DNA of 14,820 bases from Kiritimatiellia bacterium (GTDB lineage Bacteria; Verrucomicrobiota; Kiritimatiellia; RFP12; UBA1067). Made by a program: the position numbers and the translations under genes. Location of the stretch: NCBI GenBank assembly GCA_024405335.1, contig JAKSOX010000030.1, positions 1 to 14,820 of the forward strand, in the 5' to 3' direction. How positions within the stretch are numbered: the stretch's first letter is position 1; each line of letters opens with the position of its first letter. The notes beneath the pieces were generated by a model. That model saw only the letters and a program-made list of their open reading frames with translations. It did no database searches and was not told the origin of the DNA. Shown in pieces: positions 7,401 through 13,643 of this stretch.

Positions 7401-8095
7401 AGCGTTTCGCGGAATTGTGCGCTGGCACGCGCCCCGGCGGACTCAAACTGCCGCGCAAGCCGTCCTCGGCGGTGCTGGGCGCCATCGGCATCCCGATGAC
7501 CACCGCGCCCGCCTGGGAATGCGCGGCGCTGATCGAGGCGCAGACGGCGCGCGAAATGCCGGCCCAGGACCTCGAAAACCTGCTCATGGGCGGCGTGGTG
7601 ACGGACGAAGCGGCCGCGCGCGTTTTGAAAGGGCGCGGGCTGCTGGCGACGGACGAAGTCGGTTTCCACGAGCGCCGCAACGCGCGCATCCAGATTTTGC
7701 CGGAGGGCGCGTTCAACGCCGCGTGGGGGTTGCCGTCCTCGCGCATTCTGGATTTGGCCCAGGCGGCGGACCTGGCCGCCATCGGGCGCATGCCGGTGTT
7801 GCCCGAGCAGGCCTCCCAGCTCGTGGTCCAGCCGCGCGTGACGGCGTCCGGCGAACTCAAGGCCGTGGCGGTGGTGAACGCGATGATCGACGTTTCGCCG
7901 CCCGTCAGACTGCATTTGCGCGGCATTCCCGCCGCGTGCGCGACCGCCACGTGGACGCCGCTTTCCGGGTCGTTCGGCTTGGACGAGGTCGCGTTGCCCG
8001 TGGACCGTTCCGCCGACGACGGCGAACCGCGCGTGACGCTGCCGAAACTCGACGCGTGGGCGTGCGGATATCTTTCGTTCGGGGAGGCGAGATGA
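4412..8095 (+). CDS. Exported fusion: CBM-like + FAD oxidoreductase + GH42-like barrel
   Basis: This 1227-residue protein seems to be three parts. A Sec signal (1-19, ending ASASAA) leads to a beta-rich, carbohydrate-binding-like domain (about 20-150, starting VFVEAENFDDVGGW). Residues about 174-600 form an FAD oxidoreductase of the PF12831 type: VVVGGGFAGM (178-187) is the dinucleotide fold, GGNGSSEVR (210-218) is a family signature, and TTGMMGTAVG (578-587) lies near the end. After an Ala/Gly/Arg-rich linker (about 615-638) comes a barrel-like region (about 640-1227) with WLWLDDDF (775-782), CHCRRC (799-804) and ACPEIENC (932-939). From memory, GH42 beta-galactosidases bind zinc through a Cys plus CxCxxC just after the catalytic strand, which matches C749/C751 plus C799, C801 and C804. 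The start has SD GGGAGG. It overlaps the GH20-like gene by ATGA. The reaction is unknown; oxidation-assisted glycan cleavage is a hypothesis. Confidence 0.8.
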   Translation: MRFASLFAAGFFAASASAAVFVEAENFDDVGGWVTDQQFMDRMGSPFLMAHGVGRPVADAVTRVALPAGTWRLWARTRDWVAPQGPGRFEVLANGVKLGEFGKGGDGSWSWWKGGAFASKGGAVELRLHDLTGFEGRVDALAFLPDGVEPPKKFDRAWRAMLLGFAPTPKVVGRYDFVVVGGGFAGMCAAVAAARLGVKTALVQDRPVFGGNGSSEVRIPPLGKCGDDRFPRNADLMKELAALVPKHQGEACGDRYLPKDSAFAGWLAAETNLVTYAPFRCVAAATEPDGRIASVVVRNVRTGEDAAIAGTFFADCTGDASLAEQAGAETRWDAEPREDTGEELAPPKGRRSRAGGLGSTNQWYARDTKERHDFPECPWALPVTRDEEALVGAEVGKDWIHSGGWNWESGFYRDPVLEGEAIRDHNFRAIYGLWDYLKHRSPHRDKYANAEIYWLGYVLGKRDGHRVVGDHVLTATEIASGRVFADGVVNTTWYLDLHFPHPVIARRFPGEEFRSYSYDDWGWKKLRDKNWVGWSTPIRDYLIPFRCFYSRDVENLFMAGKTISGTYAALSSYRVENTTGMMGTAVGRAAALCVKRKWTPRVLGRDHLDALLAALENPDGAPDAKRRGGGAEAAGAATPFMIQRYRAEQNTEPGVWEATVAELKKHPGCANDVWFSTGVGFPPLSWHEEQAGRLVKAAEDLRALGISPSLEFQATIGHGDPVARTRKADLSGKTWTGWTLDNGAETKSCACPRDPAFLEYVRKMSEIYARLKPAWLWLDDDFRIHWHTTDPPQPSGPGCHCRRCLDAFAEFDGTRRSRAELVAAMKEDAVLAERWAAFQYRALADVAAIVAETTHRLSPETRFGFQHGAGVRDYQTMIFNALWEKGGRRPVGSRPGGGAYADHHPFDLVDKIFEMGRQMDVLQMPDDRIAFACPEIENCPRNFNTKTARGVVAESLMALGEGMNCLSYFLVDPVDEAQSWYGDTYYKPLAAAAPRLKRFAELCAGTRPGGLKLPRKPSSAVLGAIGIPMTTAPAWECAALIEAQTAREMPAQDLENLLMGGVVTDEAAARVLKGRGLLATDEVGFHERRNARIQILPEGAFNAAWGLPSSRILDLAQAADLAAIGRMPVLPEQASQLVVQPRVTASGELKAVAVVNAMIDVSPPVRLHLRGIPAACATATWTPLSGSFGLDEVALPVDRSADDGEPRVTLPKLDAWACGYLSFGEAR

Positions 8096-9618
8096 AAACG
8101 GCGTTTTGGGCGTGTTTGTTTTCCGCGTTGGCGGCCGTCGCCGGCGACGGCTGGAATTTTTTCGTGCCGGAGCTCGCGCCTGCGCCCAAGGAGGCGACGT
8201 GGCGGCAGGACGTCTGCGTGCGGCTGGACGACGCGCTGGCGGTGTCGGTGGAGACGCGCGAGGACGCCGACGCGGCGGCGGAATGGTTCGGCGGCAAACT
8301 GAAGGCGGCGTTCGGGGCTTCGCCGAAAATCAAGGTGGTCCGTTCTTCCGGCGGCGCGAAGTTCGAGCCGGAGGAATACGCGCTGTCGGCGAATCCTGGG
8401 TCGCTCGTGGTGAAGGCGGCGGGCGCGGCCGGCGTGAAGCACGCCTACCACACGCTGCGCCAGATCGCGATCGCCGACCGCGGCGGCGTCACGTCGCGCG
8501 GCTGGATCATGCCGGCGTTCGAAATCCGGGACAAGCCGTCCATCGCGTTCCGCGGCGTGCACCTGTGCTGGTTCCCCGAACAGCGCGTCGCGCGCATCGA
8601 AAGCGCGATCCGGTTGGCGGCGTACTACAAGTTCAACCACGTGGTGCTCGAAAACTGGGGCGTGTGGCGCAGCGAGAAGCACCCGTGGTTCGGCTGGCCG
8701 GACGGCAAAATGACGTCCGCCGAGGTGAAGCGTCTCGTGAAAATCGCCGCCGACGAAGGCGTGACGCTCGTGCCGCAGCTCAACGTGTTCGGCCACGCGT
8801 CGCTGTCGCGCGTGCGCACGGGCAACCACGCCACGCTCGATTTCGCGCCGGAGTACGCGCCGCTCTTCGAGCCGTACGGCGGCTGGAACTGGTGCCTTTC
8901 CAATCCCGACGCGCGGCGCACGATCAAGGAGCTCGCCGTCGAGCTGCACGATCTTTTCGGGCGGCCGCCGCATTTCCACGTCGGGTGCGACGAGGGATGC
9001 CCGCCCACCTGCCCGAAGTGCCGCGCGGCGGACTACAACCAGTTGTTTTCGTCGCTCGTGAAAGAACTCGCCGACGAATTCGACAAGCGCGGCGCGGGCG
9101 TGATGATGTGGCACGACATGCTGCTCAAGAAGTCCGACGGACAGAAGGGCGCGCGGTTCGAGGGGTTCTACTGCAACGGCGACGAACGCGCCGAGGAACT
9201 GCTCGATTCGCTGCCCCGGAGCGTGGCGATCTGCGACTGGCATTACGGCCCCGCGCGCGCGGACGGGAAATACCCCACGCTCGACCATTTCCAGGCGAAG
9301 GGCTTCCGCACGATCACGTCGCCCGCGTGCGATCCTTCTGGCATCGCGGCGCAGGCGAAGTACGCGCGCGAGCACGGTCTGTTCGGATTCCTCGTCACGA
9401 CCTGGGCGGGATTCCACGGGCGCAACGTGCCGGCCACGATGCTGAACGCGGCGCATGCGGCGTGGGGCGGCGAGTATCCGGGGCCGAAGCTGCACCAGGA
9501 CATGACGTCGCCGTGCAACGAACACTTGCGTCAGGTGAACTGGGACATGGGCAACAAAGACCGCCGCAACACGGGGTTCTTCGACGAGCAGTTCCCGTCC
9601 ACCACCGTGACGTGGTAA
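8092..9618 (+). CDS. Exported GH20-like glycoside hydrolase
   Basis: The 508-residue protein has a signal peptide (1 to about 18, LFSALAAVAG), so it acts outside the cytoplasm. Residues about 25-140 look like the alpha/beta domain that precedes GH20 barrels (YALSANPGSLVVKAAGAAGV, then HAYHTLRQI). The barrel follows from FRGVHLCWFPEQ (153-164; Arg154 at the substrate-arginine place), through LVPQLNVFGHAS (226-237), to HVGCDEGC (296-303). D300-E301 align with the GH20 catalytic Asp-Glu pair, in which Asp orients the substrate N-acetyl group and Glu is the acid. W340 and W438 (TTWAG) are candidate aromatic pocket residues. C299, C303, C307 and C310 cluster around the pair. GGGGAGG (8081-8087) is the SD. 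It is coupled to the fusion gene. Exact specificity is uncertain; beta-N-acetylhexosaminidase is only the family default. Confidence 0.8.
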   Translation: MKTAFWACLFSALAAVAGDGWNFFVPELAPAPKEATWRQDVCVRLDDALAVSVETREDADAAAEWFGGKLKAAFGASPKIKVVRSSGGAKFEPEEYALSANPGSLVVKAAGAAGVKHAYHTLRQIAIADRGGVTSRGWIMPAFEIRDKPSIAFRGVHLCWFPEQRVARIESAIRLAAYYKFNHVVLENWGVWRSEKHPWFGWPDGKMTSAEVKRLVKIAADEGVTLVPQLNVFGHASLSRVRTGNHATLDFAPEYAPLFEPYGGWNWCLSNPDARRTIKELAVELHDLFGRPPHFHVGCDEGCPPTCPKCRAADYNQLFSSLVKELADEFDKRGAGVMMWHDMLLKKSDGQKGARFEGFYCNGDERAEELLDSLPRSVAICDWHYGPARADGKYPTLDHFQAKGFRTITSPACDPSGIAAQAKYAREHGLFGFLVTTWAGFHGRNVPATMLNAAHAAWGGEYPGPKLHQDMTSPCNEHLRQVNWDMGNKDRRNTGFFDEQFPSTTVTW

Positions 9619-9632
9619 TCGAGGAGGCAGCA

Positions 9633-10184
9633 ATGATCGGAAAAGAAGCACGTGAAGCGGCCGTCGCCTACGCATGCGAATCGTTCGCCAGCGCGGGCAT
9701 CGTGGTGACCGAGGCCGAAAAGAAGGCGATCGAGGTCGCCGATTTCGGGCTGGGCATGCTCGACCGAATCGGGCTCCAGCTGCTCGTGTACGTGAACACC
9801 GAGCGCTGCTGCGCAAAGGAGATGGTGCTCAAGCCGTTTCAGACGTGTCCCGAACACCGCCACGTGGACGGCGTGGAAAACGGCAAGCCCTACGCGGGCA
9901 AGGAGGAGACGTTCCGCGTCCGCCGCGGCACGTGCTACTTGTACGTGGACGGCGAAGGCGATCCGTCGAAGATCGCCGCCAAAATGCCGCCGTCGCCGGT
10001 CACCGCGTTCCACGAGATCGTGTTGCGGGAGGGCGACCAGCACACGTTGCGTCCGAACACGAACCACTGGTTCCAGGCCGGTCCCGAAGGCGCGGTCGTG
10101 AGCGAGTTTTCCACCAAGAGCCGCGACGAGTCGGACGTGTTCACCGACGCGCGCATCAAACGCATTCCGGAGGCAGAAGCATGA
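9633..10184 (+). CDS. D-lyxose/D-mannose-type ketol-isomerase (cupin)
   Basis: This 183-residue protein resembles the D-lyxose isomerase family (PF07385, E. coli O157 YdaE type). These are manganese-dependent cupins that interconvert D-lyxose/D-xylulose and D-mannose/D-fructose. CPEHRHVDG (72-80) supplies His75 and His77, GKEETFRVRRGT (89-100) supplies a Glu (91 or 92), and NTNHWFQAG (142-150) supplies His145, together the expected HxH-E-H metal set. The length fits a single cupin domain with an N-terminal helical segment. There is no signal peptide, so it is cytoplasmic. The SD is GAGGAGG shortly before ATG 9633, 14 nt after the hydrolase stop. It overlaps the kinase gene by ATGA. In this operon it probably acts on a sugar released by the exported enzymes; the real substrate may differ from lyxose. 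Confidence 0.85.
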   Translation: MIGKEAREAAVAYACESFASAGIVVTEAEKKAIEVADFGLGMLDRIGLQLLVYVNTERCCAKEMVLKPFQTCPEHRHVDGVENGKPYAGKEETFRVRRGTCYLYVDGEGDPSKIAAKMPPSPVTAFHEIVLREGDQHTLRPNTNHWFQAGPEGAVVSEFSTKSRDESDVFTDARIKRIPEAEA

Positions 10185-11212
10185 AACACACGTACGTCGC
10201 GTTGGCGCCGATCCGCATTTGCGATCTCGGCGGCTGGTCGGACACCTGGTTCGCCAAGCACGGCTCGGTGCTGAACGTGGCCGTGAAGCCGTACGCCCAG
10301 TGCATTCTCGAGGTGGACGACGGCCCCGACGCCGAAGAGCAGTTTTTCATATCGGTCGACGACTACGGCGAACGCTACCGCGTGGATCCGCAGAACATCG
10401 TGTTCGGCAAGCACCCGCTTCTGGACGCCTGCGTGAAATCGCTGGACATCCCCCGCGGGCTGGACGTGGAGGTGTCGCTCCATTCTTCCGTGCCGGGCGG
10501 ATCTTCCACGGGCACGTCGGCCGCCGTGACGGTGGCGTTGCTGGCCGCGCTCAACTGTCTCGCGAAAAACACGCGGCGTTTGTCGCCGTACGAATTGGCG
10601 GCCAAGGCGCACGAGGTGGAAACGGTTTTCCTCAAGCAGCAAAGCGGCATCCAGGACCAGTTGTGCTCGGCCTGCGGCGGCGTCAGCTACATCGAGATGG
10701 ACGAATACCCCCATTCGACCGTGACGCGCGTGCCCGTTTCCGAGGGAACGCGCCGGGAGCTGGACCGGCGGCTGTCGCTCGTTTTCCTCGGGCGTCCGCA
10801 TTATTCGACTTCCGTGCACGAGGACGTCATCCGCGGACTGGTCGCCGGCACGGGCGAGGACAAGCTCGAACCGCTGCGCGCCGAAGCGCGTCTTGGCCGC
10901 GACGCGCTGATCGCCGGCGATCTGAAGGCGTTCGGCGCGGCGATGATCAGGAACACGGAAGGCCAGGCGAACCTCAACGAGTCGCTCGTGTCCGAGACGG
11001 CCCGCAGGATCTTCGACGTCGCCAAGCGGCACGGGGCGCTCGGCTGGAAGGTCAACGGCGCCGGCGGCGCCGGCGGATCCGTGACGCTTCTGGACGACGG
11101 CGACCCCGCGCACCGCCGCGACATGTTGGACGAAATCAACGCGTTCGGCAACGGCGTCCGCGAAATCGGCGTCCGCCTCGACGACGACGGCGTTCGCGTG
11201 ATCAACCGGTGA
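10181..11212 (+). CDS. GHMP-family sugar kinase (heptose/fucose kinase-like)
   Basis: This 343-residue cytoplasmic kinase has the three GHMP motifs. Motif 1 is APIRICDLGGWSDT (9-22), whose RxxDxxGGxxD form is typical of D-glycero-D-manno-heptose 7-phosphate kinase (HddA) and L-fucokinase relatives. Motif 2, the ATP-binding loop, is VPGGSSTGTSAA (104-115), with an extra Ser/Thr-rich insertion where PxGxGSS is usual. SGIQDQLCSACGG (155-167) carries the probable catalytic Asp159. Motif 3 is NGAGGAGGS (292-300). Such kinases phosphorylate the anomeric (C1) hydroxyl with ATP. Partner genes for heptose activation are absent, so a fucose- or mannose-like free sugar is the likelier substrate in this context. 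The SD is GGAGG at 10169-10173. It overlaps the isomerase stop by ATGA. Confidence 0.87.
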   Translation: MKHTYVALAPIRICDLGGWSDTWFAKHGSVLNVAVKPYAQCILEVDDGPDAEEQFFISVDDYGERYRVDPQNIVFGKHPLLDACVKSLDIPRGLDVEVSLHSSVPGGSSTGTSAAVTVALLAALNCLAKNTRRLSPYELAAKAHEVETVFLKQQSGIQDQLCSACGGVSYIEMDEYPHSTVTRVPVSEGTRRELDRRLSLVFLGRPHYSTSVHEDVIRGLVAGTGEDKLEPLRAEARLGRDALIAGDLKAFGAAMIRNTEGQANLNESLVSETARRIFDVAKRHGALGWKVNGAGGAGGSVTLLDDGDPAHRRDMLDEINAFGNGVREIGVRLDDDGVRVINR

Positions 11213-11234
11213 CGGCGGCGGATTGGAGGAAGAA

Positions 11235-12245
11235 ATGGAATTCGAGAAGAACGAAATTCTGGCGCGCGTCGGGCGCATGGAGCAGTTGGCGTCGATCCGG
11301 CGTTACGTGCTGGACGACGGCAAAGGCCGCGGCATGCGCGCGTTCGAGGTGTCGAACGCCAGCGGTTTCGATTTCACCGTGTACCCGGACCGCGGCCTGG
11401 ACGTGGGACCCGCGCGCTACAACGGACTGCCGCTCACGTGGATGACGCGCAACGGACCCGTGGCGCCGGCGTTTTACGACGCTTCCGGCGCCGAATGGCT
11501 GCGCACGTGGATGGCGGGGCTCGTCACCACCTGCGGTTGGCTCAACGTGGGCGGTCCTTGCGTCACGGCCGAAGGCGCGCATGGCCTGCACGGGCGCATG
11601 GACCACACGCCCGCCGAAGAAGTGAACGCGCGCGCGCGTTGGAACGCCGCCGGCGAATACGAACTCGAGATCACGGGCAAAATCGCGCATGCGCGCGTGT
11701 TCGGCGAAAACCTCGTGACGTCGCGCACGATTTCGACGGCGCTCGGGCGTCCGGGCCTGACGCTCGTCGACCGCACGGAGAATCTCGGCGCGTCCGCTTC
11801 GCCGCTGATGCAGCTCTACCACATGAACTTCGGCTGGCCGCTCGTTTCCGAGAAGACGCGCCTGGTGGCTCCGGAACACGCCGTGACGGCGCGCGACGCC
11901 GCCGGCGAGAAGGGACTCGCCGAGTGGACCACGATGCCGCCGCCGACGGCGGATTTCGCGGAGCAGGTGCTGAGCCACGACCTTCCCGCCGACGCCGACG
12001 GCTTTTGTTCCGTCCGCATCGAGAATCCCGATTTCGGCCGTGCCGTGCGGTTGTCGTTCCGCAAGAAGGAATTGCCGTATCTGGTGCAGTGGCGCCAGGC
12101 GGGCGTGGGCGATTACGTGATGGGACTCGAGCCCGCCAACTGCAGCCAGCCGGTCGGCCAGGCCGAATACGCGAAGACGGGTCTGCTCAAGCGCATCGAA
12201 CCCGGCGAAATCGTGGAAACGTGCATCAAACTCGATTTGGTCTGA
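11235..12245 (+). CDS. DUF4432 aldose 1-epimerase family protein
   Basis: The 336-residue protein matches the DUF4432 (PF14486) branch of the galactose-mutarotase superfamily, which speeds anomer interconversion of aldoses. Motifs are VYPDRGLDVG (49-58), the region WLRTWMAGLVTTCGW (88-102), HGLHGRMDH (116-124, His119), YHMNFGWPLV (195-204, His196) and MGLEPANC (296-303, Glu299). His119, His196 and Glu299 are the candidate catalytic residues by analogy with GalM. The frame can be read from TTG 11223, but GGAGG at 11225-11229 is better used as the SD for ATG 11235. It has no signal peptide, so it is cytoplasmic. It lies 22 nt after the kinase and ends the carbohydrate block. The kinase uses the C1 hydroxyl, so an anomer-converting partner makes sense. 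Confidence 0.88.
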   Translation: MEFEKNEILARVGRMEQLASIRRYVLDDGKGRGMRAFEVSNASGFDFTVYPDRGLDVGPARYNGLPLTWMTRNGPVAPAFYDASGAEWLRTWMAGLVTTCGWLNVGGPCVTAEGAHGLHGRMDHTPAEEVNARARWNAAGEYELEITGKIAHARVFGENLVTSRTISTALGRPGLTLVDRTENLGASASPLMQLYHMNFGWPLVSEKTRLVAPEHAVTARDAAGEKGLAEWTTMPPPTADFAEQVLSHDLPADADGFCSVRIENPDFGRAVRLSFRKKELPYLVQWRQAGVGDYVMGLEPANCSQPVGQAEYAKTGLLKRIEPGEIVETCIKLDLV

Positions 12246-12277
12246 TTGACGTCGTGAAAACGTGGTATAATGGCGCC
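12246..12277 (+). promoter_or_regulatory. Promoter abutting the start codon (leaderless type)
   Basis: CGTGGTATAAT ends at 12271 (TATAAT 12266-12271, with extended -10 TG at 12263-12264) and GGCGCC fills the six bases before the ATG at 12278. TTGACG at 12246-12251 begins right after the stop codon of the epimerase gene, but its spacer is only 14 nt. There is no SD. The 18-mer TATAATGGCGCCATGAAA is identical to the one at 137-154, and both promoters read AACGTGnTATAAT. No terminator is visible in the 32-nt gap, so transcripts from the sugar block may run through. Confidence 0.75.
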
Positions 12278-13384
12278 ATGAAACATTTTGCACATTTTGC
12301 GTTGTTGGCGTCGATCGCCGTTCTTGGTTGTTCGCCGGACGACGGCGGGGCTTCCGACGTCGCGAAAGGCGAGGTCGCGCTGAAGGCGCGCGATTTGCAG
12401 GCGGCCGAGAAGTGTTTCGCCGCGGCGGCGGCGAAAGACGCCACCAATTCCGTTTCCCAAGTCCGTTTGGCGGTCGTCCGCATGCAGTTGGGCGATCCAG
12501 CCGGCGCGGCTTCGGCGGTTGCCGCCGCGCGCGCCTGCGATCCGGATTCCGCCGAGGCGCTTTTCGCGGAAGGCCAGGTGGCCTATTTGAAAAAGGACTA
12601 CGCGCTTGCGCGCAAGGATTTCGCGCAGGTGGCCGCCGCGCGGAATCTTCCGGCCGAGCTGCGCGCCAACGCTTTGGCCGCCGGCGCGGTGGTGGACGTG
12701 CTCGAAAACCGCCTCGACGCCGCGCGCATCGCGCTGTGGCGCGCGTTGCGGACCGATCCGAAATGCGCCGCGGCGTGGTACCATCTCGCCTATTTGTCCC
12801 GCGTGACGTACGATTTCGTGGAGGCCGCCTTGATGCAGTACGAGATGGCGTCGCGGCTTTTGCCGGCTTCGGACGAGCGCGTCGCCGAGATCACGCGCAA
12901 AATCCTGCCGTCGATCCGCGACACGGAGGCGCAGCGCAAGACGGCCATGGTCGGCGTTTCCAAACGCGATCCGGCGGCGAGCGCGAAACTCGTGGCCGAG
13001 GCGCACGCGCTTCAGGCCAAGGACGTCAAGAAGGCCGCGGCGAAATTCCTCGAGGCGTGGGAAAAGGACGTGCTCTCGTTCGAGGCCGCGTCCGGATGGG
13101 CCCGGCTCGCGAGCGCGTCGTCCTCCGCCGCCAATCCGGACAGGGTGCTGGAGGCGTTCAACGCAGCTTTGGACGCGCGTCCGAACAACCAGGCCCTCTA
13201 CCTTGCCGCGGCGCAATACGCGTTGAAGGTCGGCAAATCGATTTGCGCGCAACGGCTGTTGGACCAGGCGCTGGCGCACGACCCGTCCAGCAAAAAGGCG
13301 TTGACGCTGTATCTGGACGTGCTCAAGAGGAACGGCAAAACGAAAGAAGCCGCGCTTTACCAGGCGTACCTGAAGGAGCTGTGA
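12278..13384 (+). CDS. TPR-repeat lipoprotein
   Basis: The 368-residue protein begins with a lipoprotein signal (MKHFAHFALLASIAVLGC; Cys18 would be lipidated, and the following SPDDGG shows no obvious inner-membrane retention pattern). The mature part is helical with tetratricopeptide repeats: about 30-55 (KARDLQAAEKCFAAAAAKD), 60-90, 95-120 (AEGQVAYLKKDYALARKDFA), 130-160, 165-195 (AAWYHLAYLS), 235-265, 285-305 and 310-335. TPR superhelices bind protein partners, so this may be a scaffold or sensor at the outer membrane. It starts the block that leads to the sigma factor. The start is supported by the abutting promoter. The downstream gene begins two bases after its stop, and the SD for that gene lies inside its last codons. 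It has no enzymatic motif that I can see. Confidence 0.85.
   Translation: MKHFAHFALLASIAVLGCSPDDGGASDVAKGEVALKARDLQAAEKCFAAAAAKDATNSVSQVRLAVVRMQLGDPAGAASAVAAARACDPDSAEALFAEGQVAYLKKDYALARKDFAQVAAARNLPAELRANALAAGAVVDVLENRLDAARIALWRALRTDPKCAAAWYHLAYLSRVTYDFVEAALMQYEMASRLLPASDERVAEITRKILPSIRDTEAQRKTAMVGVSKRDPAASAKLVAEAHALQAKDVKKAAAKFLEAWEKDVLSFEAASGWARLASASSSAANPDRVLEAFNAALDARPNNQALYLAAAQYALKVGKSICAQRLLDQALAHDPSSKKALTLYLDVLKRNGKTKEAALYQAYLKEL
13372..13378 (+). promoter_or_regulatory. SD that supports a TTG start
   Basis: GAAGGAG lies inside the last codons of the TPR gene, seven bases before TTG 13386. There is no ATG or GTG in this frame near the N-terminus that would leave the first membrane helix intact, so this SD decides the unusual start. 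Confidence 0.65.
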
Positions 13385-13385
13385 A

Positions 13386-13643
13386 TTGTCTTTTCCAGTC
13401 CAGGCGTTTGACTACGTGTTGCTTGCCGTCGCGCTGATCGGCGTGGCGTGGGTGTGCTACGGCGTTTTGCGCCGGGTGCTCGCGTTCGTGCTCGCGATGC
13501 TTCTGCTGGCGGTGCTGATCGGCGTGGCCAATTACGTCCAGACGGGCTGCTGCGGCAAAGGTTTCTTCGCCGAGCGGAGTTCTTGCGTGGGTTTCGCCGG
13601 CACGTTGGTGGACGCGTGGGCCGGCTTGGAGTCCGGGGAATGA
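13386..13643 (+). CDS. Small two-helix membrane protein
   Basis: I do not recognise a family. This 85-residue protein has two hydrophobic segments, about 9-27 (DYVLLAVALIGVAWVCYGV) and 31-49 (VLAFVLAMLLLAVLIGVAN), separated by a short Arg-Arg turn. The membrane hairpin would probably have both ends on the same side. The C-terminal 35 residues are soluble, with three Cys (CC at 55-56 and C67) that could form a disulfide or bind metal. It starts at TTG, supported by the SD in the preceding gene, and overlaps the sigma factor gene by ATGA (13640-13643). Tight packing between the lipoprotein and the sigma factor suggests a helper role in envelope signalling; this is inference. Confidence 0.7.
   Translation: MSFPVQAFDYVLLAVALIGVAWVCYGVLRRVLAFVLAMLLLAVLIGVANYVQTGCCGKGFFAERSSCVGFAGTLVDAWAGLESGE

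Noticed and set aside
3760..9618. A single open frame of 1952 codons on the + strand
   Set aside because: Only the part from ATG 8092 is a real gene (GH20-like). The upstream part is an Arg/Gly/Ala-rich read-through of another frame of lpxA and the fusion gene, caused by high GC.
7366..9816. An 816-codon open frame on the - strand
   Set aside because: It is antisense to well-supported genes with recognisable motifs, and its Arg-rich composition is typical of a shadow frame.
11223..11234. TTG 11223 as the start of the epimerase gene
   Set aside because: The added codons are the SD itself (GGAGGAAGAA); ATG 11235 with this SD is the better start.
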